From the NCBI GenBank assembly GCA_021106915.1, contig JAIOTH010000055.1, positions 1-15,868 on the forward strand: 15,868 nt of DNA. The letters are read 5' to 3'. The position numbers and the translations under genes were made by a program. This DNA comes from a bacterium. GTDB lineage: Bacteria; Patescibacteriota; Patescibacteriia; UBA1558; S5-K13. Below are positions 1-6,416 of the stretch, in pieces (position 1 is the stretch's first letter; each line of letters starts with the position of its first letter). The notes below the pieces were generated by a model. That model ran no database searches and had not been told where the DNA came from. It saw nothing but the letters and a program-made list of their open reading frames with translations.

Positions 1-519
1 ATTTTAAGTATTTTAATCACCATGATAATTATTGGAATTTTGACAATAATTTTTTCCAATTTAATGAAGCTCAGTGGCTTATCGGAAGATAGTGTTTTTC
101 TAGTAAATTTGATTGGTCAAAATATTAATTTTAAAGGAATTCTATTTGCGGGAGTAATTATTGGTAGTTTGGGAATTTTAGATGATATGGTGGTGAGTCA
201 AATTTCAGCTGTAGAGGAAATTAAGGAAATAAATTTAAGTAGTTCAGAGGTCTTTAAAAAAGCTTATCGCATTGGCAGGTCTCATATTGGGTCAATGACT
301 AATACTTTATTTTTAGCTTATACTGGTTCTTCTTTGACTATTTTGCTACTATTCTCAGTAGGAGGAATGAGTTTTAATGATATTTTAAATAATAACTTGA
401 TTACGGTAGAAATTTTTAGAAGTTTAATTGGAGCGATTGGTTTAGCCTTATCAATGCCCATTAGCACTTTTTTAGCAGTGAAGTATCTACGAGTTAAAAA
501 GTTTAAAGTTAAAAGTTAA
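1..519 (+). CDS. YibE/F family membrane protein, C-terminal part (5' end outside window)
   Basis: The reading frame is open from base 1, so the gene starts upstream and the ATG at 22 is probably internal. The visible 172 residues or so match the C-terminal half of YibE/F proteins, polytopic membrane proteins of unproven function that are usually more than twice this long. Seen directly: a hydrophobic segment, then GSLGILDDMVVSQ with the conserved acidic pair, an amphipathic stretch (AVEEIKEINLS), RIGRSHIGSMTNTLFLAYTG, a membrane segment with LTILLLF, and a final membrane segment followed by a basic tail (KYLRVKKFKVKS). The GRSHIGSMTNTL and DDMVVSQ motifs are the basis of the family call. The last codons lie inside an AT-rich AAAGTTAAAAGTT repeat that continues past the TAA, so the extreme C-terminus has probably been reshaped by that repeat. 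Transport function is not shown by the sequence. Confidence 0.85.
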   Translation: MLSILITMIIIGILTIIFSNLMKLSGLSEDSVFLVNLIGQNINFKGILFAGVIIGSLGILDDMVVSQISAVEEIKEINLSSSEVFKKAYRIGRSHIGSMTNTLFLAYTGSSLTILLLFSVGGMSFNDILNNNLITVEIFRSLIGAIGLALSMPISTFLAVKYLRVKKFKVKS

Positions 520-524
520 AAGTT

Positions 525-559
525 TAGGGTATTAGTTTAGGGTTGACCCTGTTCACCCT
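525..559. repeat. AGGGT/ACCCT inverted-repeat cluster after the YibE/F gene
   Basis: Two AGGGT copies (525-529, 539-543) are followed by two ACCCT copies (546-550, 555-559). The inner pair forms a tight AGGGT-TG-ACCCT palindrome. A further AGGGTTGAC copy at 595-603 supplies the -35 of the next promoter. It may act as a weak terminator or be a small repeat; there is no clean T-run. Confidence 0.4.
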
Positions 560-598
560 GTTAAATAAATTTTTAGAATAATTGATTTTTTAATAGGG

Positions 599-627
599 TT
601 GACTAAATATTTAATGTACGTTATTAT
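599..627 (+). promoter_or_regulatory. Sigma70-type promoter of the toxin-antitoxin operon
   Basis: TTGACT (599-604), a 17-bp spacer and TATTAT (622-627) form a near-consensus promoter. The start would fall near 634, giving a leader of about 45 nt that contains the hairpin at 651-668. Confidence 0.65.
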
Positions 628-632
628 GTACA
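615..632. promoter_or_regulatory. Candidate antitoxin operator, paired TGTACA-type motifs
   Basis: TGTACG (615-620) and TGTACA (627-632) have centres 12 bp apart and straddle the -10 hexamer. They also read as an inverted repeat TGTAC-N8-GTACA. YefM-YoeB operators are known to use TGTACA core motifs, so this is the expected place for autoregulation by the antitoxin encoded just downstream. Binding is inferred. Confidence 0.55.
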
Positions 633-650
633 TATAATTAATTAATGATC

Positions 651-668
651 TCTCGGCTTCGCTCGAGA
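651..668. repeat. Small GC-rich palindrome in the antitoxin leader
   Basis: TCTCGGC-TTC-GC(T)CGAGA folds as a 7-bp stem with one bulged T and ends 10 nt before the antitoxin ATG. It resembles the other short CTCG/CGAG hairpins at 10300-10314 and 15297-15311 and could affect ribosome access. Confidence 0.45.
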
Positions 669-678
669 CAAGAAAAAT

Positions 679-1032
679 ATGAGTGTAAAAAATATTTTAT
701 CAATTACTGAGGCTAGAAGTAATTTATTTAAAATTATTAATCAAGTAGAGGAAACTGGAATCCCATTTACCTTAACAGAACGAGGTCGTTCTAAGGCAGT
801 TTTAATGTCAGTTGATGAATTTGATTCTTGGCAAGAGACAATAGAGGTGATGCGAGATTTTCCAAATTTAACTCAAGACATTAAAGAGGCGGAAGAGGAT
901 TATAAAAAAGGGAATTGTGTAACTTTAGAAAAGATTTTAACTAAAGAAGGTTTCATTTTAACTGACAAAGGAAAAAAGAGATATGCAGTATCAAGTCTTG
1001 GTGTCAAGAAAGGCTCAAAAAGATCTAAATAA
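679..1032 (+). CDS. Type II antitoxin, Phd/YefM family
   Basis: A 117-aa protein whose first 60 residues or so match the Phd/YefM DNA-binding domain: SITEARSNLFKIINQVEETG, then the strand-turn TLTERGRSKAVLMSVDEFDSW. These antitoxins dimerise on the operator and neutralise a RelE/ParE toxin with their C-terminal tail. Here the middle region (ETIEVMRDFPNLTQDIKEAEEDYKKGN) is acidic and would bind the toxin; the last 18 residues are basic and come from the segment that overlaps the toxin gene by 50 nt. Promoter and paired TGTACA motifs lie upstream. No Shine-Dalgarno is visible before ATG 679 (only AAGAAA). The antitoxin looks intact although its toxin is interrupted. Family call firm, partner family inferred from the next gene. 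Confidence 0.88.
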   Translation: MSVKNILSITEARSNLFKIINQVEETGIPFTLTERGRSKAVLMSVDEFDSWQETIEVMRDFPNLTQDIKEAEEDYKKGNCVTLEKILTKEGFILTDKGKKRYAVSSLGVKKGSKRSK

Positions 1033-1240
1033 GATAGATGGTAAACATTATTCTCGGGTTTTAATTGCTTTGTCTGTTTTGGCTAGTAATCCCTTTGTTG
1101 GTAAAAAGCTTAAAGGTGAGCGAGATGGTGAATGATCTTATCGTGCCTGGCCTTATCGAATTATTTATCAGATTCAAAATAAAGAATTAGTAATTTTGAT
1201 TATTAGAATTGGACATCGTCAAGGAGTTTATAAAAAATAA
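983..1240 (+). pseudogene. RelE/ParE-family toxin interrupted by an in-frame TGA
   Basis: From ATG 983, 50 residues are read (MQYQVLVSRKAQKDLNKI..., ending KLKGERDGE), then TGA at 1133-1135, then 34 more residues in the same frame (SYRAWPYRIIYQ..., ending IRIGHRQGVYKK) to TAA at 1240. Both halves are recognisable RelE/ParE toxin: the N-terminal helix pair, the KLKGE strand, the WPYRIIY strand and the C-terminal RIGHR segment with basic residues. The family often has an aromatic residue before SYR, so the TGA most simply replaces TGG (Trp) by one substitution. The truncated 50-aa product would lack the core sheet and catalytic residues and should be inactive. The start overlaps the antitoxin gene by 50 nt, the usual coupling in this family, and AAAGGA at 967-972 is one of the few Shine-Dalgarno-like sites in the window. 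A UGA-Trp code is disfavoured by the other genes. Confidence 0.8.
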
Positions 1241-1276
1241 ATTTAAAGTAGCAGACAGTTTGTAATTGATCTACTA

Positions 1277-1310
1277 CTAATAACTAAAAACTAATAACTA
1301 TAAACTAAAT
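1277..1310. repeat. Degenerate AT-rich tandem repeat upstream of the NYN gene
   Basis: Short ACTAATAACTA/ACTAAAAACTA/ACTATAAACTA units follow each other up to the ATG of the next gene. Similar low-complexity repeats occur at 493-525, 8401-8460, 13981-14028 and 15276-15322. Confidence 0.45.
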
Positions 1311-1313
1311 TAT

Positions 1314-1943
1314 ATGCACAAACATAAAGATCAAAGAGTGGGAGTTTTTGTTGATGTTCAAAATATGTATTATTCAGCAAAAAATCTTTATAGCTCTTAT
1401 GTAAATTTTGGAAAAGTTTTGGAAGAAGCAGTAACTGGTCGAAAGTTAATTCGAGCCAGTGCTTATGTTGTTGAAGCTGGTTTACCAGATGAAGAAAAAT
1501 TTTTTAAAGCTTTGCAAGAGCAAGGTTTTAGAACTCAATCTAAGGAATTACAAATTTTTGCTGGTGGTCATAAAAAAGCGGATTGGGATGTGGGAATATC
1601 CATTGATGCTATTAAAATGTCGAAGCAATTAGATGTAGTTGTTTTAGTGACTGGTGATGGTGATTTTATACCTTTGGTGGAATACTTACAATATCATGGA
1701 GTTTTGGTAGAGGTTATCGCTTTTGAAAAAACCACTTCTTCCAAATTAATAGAAAAAGTCGATGATTTTATTGACCTGTCTTCAAATATGAAAAAGTTTT
1801 TGATTAAAGCTCGGGCACCGAGATCATCGAGTCAATCGAATCAGACTCGACAAACTAGATCAACTGGAAAATTTATTAAAAGAGCTCCAGTTAATAACAA
1901 AAGAACTGTGACTAGAAGAGCTCCAGTTAGAAGAACTAGATAA
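1314..1943 (+). CDS. NYN-domain (LabA/DUF88-type) PIN-like protein with Arg-rich tail
   Basis: A 209-aa protein. Residues 8-165 form a NYN domain, a PIN-like fold found in metal-dependent ribonucleases. Visible acidic and polar residues at the expected active-site positions are D14 and N17 (VFVDVQNMYY), D90 and D92 (KKADWDVGISIDAIK), and D115 and D117 (TGDGDF). All are retained, so an active RNase is plausible, but no substrate can be named. Residues 167-209 are a low-complexity tail rich in Arg, Ser and Thr with a repeated RAPV element, probably an RNA-binding extension. It stands alone between the decayed toxin and a bidirectional terminator. The ATG at 1314 is preceded by an AT-rich repeat and no Shine-Dalgarno. 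Other members of the family are annotated LabA-like or DUF88; the domain call is strong, the function open. Confidence 0.85.
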   Translation: MHKHKDQRVGVFVDVQNMYYSAKNLYSSYVNFGKVLEEAVTGRKLIRASAYVVEAGLPDEEKFFKALQEQGFRTQSKELQIFAGGHKKADWDVGISIDAIKMSKQLDVVVLVTGDGDFIPLVEYLQYHGVLVEVIAFEKTTSSKLIEKVDDFIDLSSNMKKFLIKARAPRSSSQSNQTRQTRSTGKFIKRAPVNNKRTVTRRAPVRRTR

Positions 1944-1970
1944 TCTTTGAATAATAAAATTTAGGTATTT

Positions 1971-2003
1971 AAAAAAAGCTTTGTTGATGACAGAGCTTTT
2001 TTT
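1971..2003. terminator. Bidirectional intrinsic terminator between convergent genes
   Basis: AAAAAAAGCTTTG, a 7-nt loop and CAGAGCTTTTTTT form a 13-bp stem (one G-T pair) with T7 on either strand. It lies between the convergent NYN gene and the 386-aa gene and can serve both. Confidence 0.8.
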
Positions 2004-2111
2004 GTTGAGGATATTTTAAATTTTGATACGTATTTTTTTATGGGAAATATGAGTTTGATTTTTTGAAAAGCCTTTTATTTATTTTTCCTATTTAGAATAT
2101 AAAATTAATAA

Positions 2112-3272
2112 TTAATTGGTTTTTTTCCACCAAACTTGTTTATCGGTTTTTTGTTTTTTTTGATTGGGTTGAATATTTAAATCATCATAAATTTTTGTTT
2201 CAGGTTTACCAATGCCATTATCTAGAGCTCGTAGACGATGTGATTCAATAGATTCATTAGAATATTCTTTTGTAAAAGTTGTAGCACCACCGTAACGATT
2301 AGCAATAATTTGTTTACTGGCTTTTATTTTTTTACTTAACGATTCTTCAATGGCATTAATTATGCTCATTACGGATTTAGTGTCATTTGCAGTAGAAAGA
2401 TAAACACCGTTTAACATTACTGTCAGTCCTTTATTTTTATTGGATTCATCAATTCCGAAAGAACCGAATACGAAACCAATATTGTGTTTTTGTTGATTAT
2501 CTGATTTTATATCTTCTATTTCATAAATAAAAGATAAGGGGTCTTTAACAATAGAAGCTACCCATTCTTTATTTTCTGTGTCATGTCCGACTCTCATTGT
2601 ATAATTGCTGGATGTAAAACAACATATTTTAGAATCAGCAAATCTTAAAGCCGAACATAGGTGTTTAGCCTTATCTAAATATCTTAATTTAACTTTTTTT
2701 TCTTTTGTTTGTTCAAATTTTTTTAGATTAGCTAGATCATGGAGCATTTGAAATGGACTGTCTAAATGAGATTTAAATTCGTTTAATAATTCAATATCGG
2801 AATTAGTAAATTTTTTTTCTCCAACTGTCTCAGCTAATAAATATGTAAATACTGCTGTAGAATTTTTTTCTTCTAAAGCTATTATTTTTTGATTTTCTTC
2901 TTGGATTAATTCTTGTTTTTCTTTTTCATTTAGTTCTGACCATCTATCTAAGGCTTGTTCTTTCATTATATTATTTATTTCAGTTTCTAAAATATCTATT
3001 TGTTTTTTCATTTCATTCATTTTTTCTTTTAATTTTGTTTTTTTTGTTTTTTCATATCCCTTTTTTAATCCAATTAAAGCTTTTTTTATTTTATTAATTT
3101 CACCTTTTCTGGATTTAATTTTTGGATTTTCACCTCTAAGCATGCTTAGCATTTTTTTACTTGCTCTAGATAATGATATTTTTCTTTCTTCTATTTTTGG
3201 AATGATTTTTAAACCATCAATTGGGTTTGTATCTTCTTCAAATACTGAATTTAATGATATTTCTAAAATCAT
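2112..3272 (-). CDS. Protein of unknown function with coiled coil and conserved-looking C-terminal domain; probable 3' part of a split gene
   Basis: A 386-aa product with no signal peptide or membrane segment. Residues 55-137 are a strongly charged Lys/Glu helix, probably coiled coil. Residues 140-210 look helical. Residues 215-365 look like a compact alpha/beta domain with distinctive motifs: GFVFGSFGID (266-275), LNGVYLS (287-293), ANRYGG (324-329) and IYDDL (361-365). The tail is basic (QKKQKTDKQVWWKKTN). I do not recognise a named family. ATG 3272 has GGTGA 6 nt upstream. The same frame stays open for 25 codons further upstream, with coding-like content (YLDIQENTKKQLENNWKKFG), up to a TGA at 3347-3345 beside the A7 run where the 955-aa gene ends. 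I infer that this is the C-terminal part of one longer protein, or is reached by frameshifting. Confidence 0.7.
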   Translation of the reverse strand: MILEISLNSVFEEDTNPIDGLKIIPKIEERKISLSRASKKMLSMLRGENPKIKSRKGEINKIKKALIGLKKGYEKTKKTKLKEKMNEMKKQIDILETEINNIMKEQALDRWSELNEKEKQELIQEENQKIIALEEKNSTAVFTYLLAETVGEKKFTNSDIELLNEFKSHLDSPFQMLHDLANLKKFEQTKEKKVKLRYLDKAKHLCSALRFADSKICCFTSSNYTMRVGHDTENKEWVASIVKDPLSFIYEIEDIKSDNQQKHNIGFVFGSFGIDESNKNKGLTVMLNGVYLSTANDTKSVMSIINAIEESLSKKIKASKQIIANRYGGATTFTKEYSNESIESHRLRALDNGIGKPETKIYDDLNIQPNQKKQKTDKQVWWKKTN

Positions 3273-3331
3273 TTTTTCACCAAATTTTTTCCAATTATTT
3301 TCTAATTGTTTTTTAGTATTTTCTTGAATGT

Positions 3332-6199
3332 CTAAATATTTTTTTCAATTTTTTTGAGAATTGTTTCTCTATCAGGAAAAGTTTTACTATTGTCTAACTC
3401 AGATAATAATTTTGTATCATTATTTTCTTTTAAATATTCTCTATATAATGGTGATTTTAATATCACACCTAATTGACCTTTACCCATAATTTCAGATAAT
3501 TCTTTATTTGCAGATTCTAGTTTTGCATTATCAGATACATCTATTCTAATTTTTTTTATAAATTCAGGATTATCTGAAGTAGCAAATGGATAATGTCCAT
3601 ATCTCAAATTGTTTGTAATATTATTAATTTCGTTTTTTGTAAAACCAGAATTACTTAATTGTTTGTTAAATTGTTCAATTGGTTCTTCATGTATTTTAAG
3701 TCTATTAGCAACTTCTAAAATATTTTTAAATTTTTTAAAATCATAAGTATTCACTAGATTAAACTTAGTTTTTCCACCATTTAAAATATGATACAACAAT
3801 GCTTTACTATTATCTTCGGCTAATAGTTTAATTAATTTATCTTTGTTGTCTATTTTTTCAAACTCTTTTTGATATTCCTTGGTTTTATCAGCTCTATCGT
3901 CTAAATTATTTATTCCAATAAAATTATTGTTGTCTATCAAATAATTTATTACTTCTTGATCTGGATTGATATTTAATTTATTAATAATTACCTTAATAGT
4001 CTCTAAATATCTTTTTTTATTCTCACCTATTGATTGATCTCGTAATGCTTCTTTATCTTTAATATCTTTTTTTAAATTATTATATAAATCTTTATCAAAA
4101 TAATTTATTTCACATAGTTTATGTATCAACCACCATGATTTAGAATCAGATAATTTTTCATTAGCTAATAATTTTTTAGCCACATCCTGACCTTTGAATC
4201 CAGATGATTCAATTAAATGTTTAAATAGAGTTAATAAAGCATTATTATTTAAATCATCAATATGGTTTCTAGATATTTCTAATAATACTTGATTAGCTTC
4301 GGAAGTTTTTAAATTATGTAATATTTTACCAATTAATCCGATTTGAATATTATCATCTAGATTATTTGATTGATTCAATGTTTTAATTAATTTTTCTTTA
4401 TATTCATTTTTTAATTTATTTTTTAATTCATTTTTTTCTAAATTATTAATATTACCGAGATCAACTATTGTTGATCCAATATTAAAATGTTTATTAATAT
4501 TTCCCTTTTTATTTTTAGGTAATAAATTAATTAATTTTGCCTTTAGTTCTTTTGATAAAATAACACCTAATGATTGTAATAATTTTTGATTGTTATCTTG
4601 GACTGCTTCGTTAAAAATATTTTTTAGTAGACCCTCATTAAGTGTGTTAAAATCAATTTGATTTTCTTTGATTAATTCATTGCCATATTTGGCTTTACCT
4701 TGAGCAATGCCAGAGATTGCTTGTGGTATATAGTGCCCTTCAAGATTTTCTACTAATTGCATTAACTCATCCATTTTTTGATAACCAGCTTTTGTTTGGG
4801 CAATGACAGAGATTGCTTGTGATTTACTATAACCACTATAATTGTCACTAATGCTTTTTATTAATTCTATTGCTTTATCAATATCTCCATATTTGGCTTC
4901 ACCTTGAGCAACTCCACAGATTATTTGTGACTGATCAGTTTTTCCCCCTAATTGCATTAACTCATCCATTTTTTGATAACCAGCTTTTGTTTGGGCAATA
5001 TATGAAATTGCTTGTAATTTGGCATTATCATCACTAGTAATGCTTTTTACTAATTCTATTGCTTTATCAATATCTCCATATTTGGCTACACCTTGAGCAA
5101 TACCAGAGATTGCTTGTGGTCTATAATCACTTTCAAGATCTTCTGCTAATTGTATCAATTTATCTATTTTTTGATAACCAGCTTTTGTTTGGGCAACACA
5201 TGAAATCATTTCTTTTTTTTCGTAACCATTGTCAGCATTTTTTACTAATTCTATTGCTTTATCAATATCTCCATATTTGGCTACACCTTGAGCAATATAT
5301 GAAATTGCTTCCTCTTGCCAATCTGTATCATCAATATCTTTGACTAATTTAGTAGCTTGATCCATTAGTTGATAACCAGATTTACTAATACTACTAACGA
5401 AAGAAGTTATCATCGCTTTGGTATTTTTGTCTTTTATTTCTTCTATTAATTGGATGGTTCTGTTTATATCACCACATTCAGTTTCATTTTGGATGATGCC
5501 AGCGGTTATACTTATTATGAGTTCATCATCATCTGTTTCATTTTTTAGTTTAGTTAATTCTCTTATTATTTGATGTCTAATTTTATTTTCGGTGATACTG
5601 GACATTGTCTCTGCAAAATTTTCTGTATTTATCATTAAGGGCATTAATTTATCTATCAACTCATTTATTATTTGAGGTTCGGTTTCATTTTGAGTAATTA
5701 GACTTAAAATAATTGCTTCGCTGCCTTCATCATCTATATCTTTTATTAATTGATTAGCTTCGTATAATAAAAATTTTCCTTGAGCTTGTTTTTTAATTTT
5801 TTTTTTCATTGTTTCTTTTTCAGATTCAATATCAGTTTTTTCAATTTCAGTATTAACTTTTTCGCTTATATCTTCAGTAATTACCTCTTCTATTTGATTA
5901 ATGCTATAATTTTTCAATTCCCTAACTTCGTCATTGCTTTTATTAATATCTTTATGTACTTTCATTTTTTCATTTAAAGGAGGCTTAATTCCGATTTTAT
6001 TAGGAGCTTCTTCTATAATATTTTTATTAGAATCAATAAGACTTTCAGCTTCTTGCTCAACTTGATTAATAGTGTCATCTTTAAATTTTTTTAGTTCTTC
6101 TAGACTAAGGTTTTCTGTTTCCGTTTGTTCAACTTTATTTTCTAAAGATTCTCGTTCTTCCAACTGATCTTCATTTAAATTTTGTTTTTTATCAGACAT
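3332..6199 (-). CDS. Large alpha-solenoid repeat protein of unknown function
   Basis: A 955-aa protein, acidic and Glu/Lys/Asn-rich, without signal peptide or membrane segment, so probably cytoplasmic. Residues 1-130 are charged and probably disordered or coiled coil. From about 130 to 515 run helical hairpin repeats, degenerate at first and very regular from about 290. Two half-units alternate: type A (IAQGVAKYGDIDKAIELVK) and type B (IAQTKAGYQKMDELMQL), each about 28-36 residues, giving a 63-66-aa double unit; seven IAQ/VAQ half-unit starts are visible. This resembles TPR-like solenoids, usually protein-binding scaffolds. Residues 515-955 are helical without recognised motifs. It starts 4 nt after a 56-aa gene, indicating translational coupling, and has no Shine-Dalgarno. 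Its stop is TAG immediately after an A7 run, and the 386-aa gene probably continues the same protein. Confidence 0.8.
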   Translation of the reverse strand: MSDKKQNLNEDQLEERESLENKVEQTETENLSLEELKKFKDDTINQVEQEAESLIDSNKNIIEEAPNKIGIKPPLNEKMKVHKDINKSNDEVRELKNYSINQIEEVITEDISEKVNTEIEKTDIESEKETMKKKIKKQAQGKFLLYEANQLIKDIDDEGSEAIILSLITQNETEPQIINELIDKLMPLMINTENFAETMSSITENKIRHQIIRELTKLKNETDDDELIISITAGIIQNETECGDINRTIQLIEEIKDKNTKAMITSFVSSISKSGYQLMDQATKLVKDIDDTDWQEEAISYIAQGVAKYGDIDKAIELVKNADNGYEKKEMISCVAQTKAGYQKIDKLIQLAEDLESDYRPQAISGIAQGVAKYGDIDKAIELVKSITSDDNAKLQAISYIAQTKAGYQKMDELMQLGGKTDQSQIICGVAQGEAKYGDIDKAIELIKSISDNYSGYSKSQAISVIAQTKAGYQKMDELMQLVENLEGHYIPQAISGIAQGKAKYGNELIKENQIDFNTLNEGLLKNIFNEAVQDNNQKLLQSLGVILSKELKAKLINLLPKNKKGNINKHFNIGSTIVDLGNINNLEKNELKNKLKNEYKEKLIKTLNQSNNLDDNIQIGLIGKILHNLKTSEANQVLLEISRNHIDDLNNNALLTLFKHLIESSGFKGQDVAKKLLANEKLSDSKSWWLIHKLCEINYFDKDLYNNLKKDIKDKEALRDQSIGENKKRYLETIKVIINKLNINPDQEVINYLIDNNNFIGINNLDDRADKTKEYQKEFEKIDNKDKLIKLLAEDNSKALLYHILNGGKTKFNLVNTYDFKKFKNILEVANRLKIHEEPIEQFNKQLSNSGFTKNEINNITNNLRYGHYPFATSDNPEFIKKIRIDVSDNAKLESANKELSEIMGKGQLGVILKSPLYREYLKENNDTKLLSELDNSKTFPDRETILKKIEKNI
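3338..3344 (-). other. Candidate -1 frameshift site (A AAA AAT) or one-base indel in an A7 run
   Basis: On the - strand the end of the 955-aa gene reads GAA AAA AAT ATT TAG. The heptamer A AAA AAT fits the X XXY YYZ slippery pattern and lies one codon before the stop. A -1 slip gives K-K-Y-L-D-I-Q and continues without a stop into the 386-aa frame. One extra A in the run (3339-3345) would do the same. Confidence 0.5.
4680..5310 (-). repeat. Intragenic tandem repeats of 189-198 bp
   Basis: The same DNA blocks recur in step. The AATTCTAT-containing block begins at 4863, 5052 and 5247 (189 and 195 bp apart); the ATAACCAGCTTTTGTTTGGGC-type block recurs from 4781, 4976 and 5174 (195 and 198 bp apart). 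Some blocks of about 50 bp are almost identical, indicating recent duplication or gene conversion within the gene. Confidence 0.8.
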
Positions 6200-6203
6200 A
6201 GAT

Positions 6204-6374
6204 TTATTTAGTATTTAATTTATTCCTAATTTTAGTCATTTTTTGTTTTTCTAATTTTTGGAGAAATTCATTGATAATTTTAGCTTGTTGTTTTTGGAGA
6301 GCGTTAAGCTTAACTATATATTCTTGATAAATAGCTTCAATTTTTTCTTTTTTCTTTATAATTTCGTTAGACAT
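6204..6374 (-). CDS. Small coiled-coil protein (56 aa), first gene of the solenoid operon
   Basis: ATG at 6374 opens a 56-aa frame that ends at TAA 6204-6206. The product starts MSNEIIKKKEKIEAIYQEYI and ends KMTKIRNKLNTK; it is rich in Lys, Glu, Ile and Leu with heptad-like spacing, so a single long helix or short coiled coil is likely. Support for it being real: the stop is only 4 nt before the ATG of the 955-aa gene, the frame is intact, and a TATAAA hexamer sits exactly 6 nt before the ATG. It would be the promoter-proximal gene of the operon. I do not recognise a family. It could be a dimerisation partner or regulator of the large protein; nothing in the sequence proves this. Confidence 0.6.
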   Translation of the reverse strand: MSNEIIKKKEKIEAIYQEYIVKLNALQKQQAKIINEFLQKLEKQKMTKIRNKLNTK

Positions 6375-6380
6375 ATTAAA

Positions 6381-6386
6381 TTTATA
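6381..6386 (-). promoter_or_regulatory. Candidate -10 element for the solenoid operon
   Basis: TATAAA on the - strand, with 6 nt (TTTAAT) to the ATG of the 56-aa gene. Transcription would start at or next to the ATG, giving a leaderless mRNA. No convincing -35; the region is AT-rich, so chance is possible. Confidence 0.35.
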
Positions 6387-6416
6387 TATTTATAGTATCA
6401 TTTTTTGAAGAAAAAT

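Noticed and set aside
22..24. ATG 22 as the true start of the YibE/F gene
   Set aside because: The frame is open to base 1 and the protein is much shorter than the family, so the start is upstream of the window.
1133..1135. UGA read as Trp or Gly (alternative genetic code), which would restore the toxin
   Set aside because: All other recognisable genes (trpS, rnj, IS30, L,D-transpeptidase) use TGG for Trp and GGN for Gly with no internal TGA. In an AT-rich genome with a recoded UGA many internal TGA codons would be expected. TGA also ends the solute-binding protein.
3142..3327. A short + strand open frame opposite the start of the 386-aa gene
   Set aside because: It is a low-complexity Phe/Leu/Ser shadow of Lys/Glu/Asn-rich coding sequence on the - strand.
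4680..5310. A CRISPR array, because of regularly spaced near-identical blocks
   Set aside because: The period is 189-198 bp, the blocks are in frame and encode alternating helical repeats, and no cas genes are nearby.
5059..5343. A + strand open frame rich in LLYQYLHIWLHL
   Set aside because: It lies wholly inside the repeat region of the 955-aa gene, and its repeats are the complement of that gene's repeats.
5780..5977. A + strand Phe-rich open frame that looks like a membrane protein
   Set aside because: Complement of the Lys/Glu-rich N-terminus of the 955-aa gene; no independent support.
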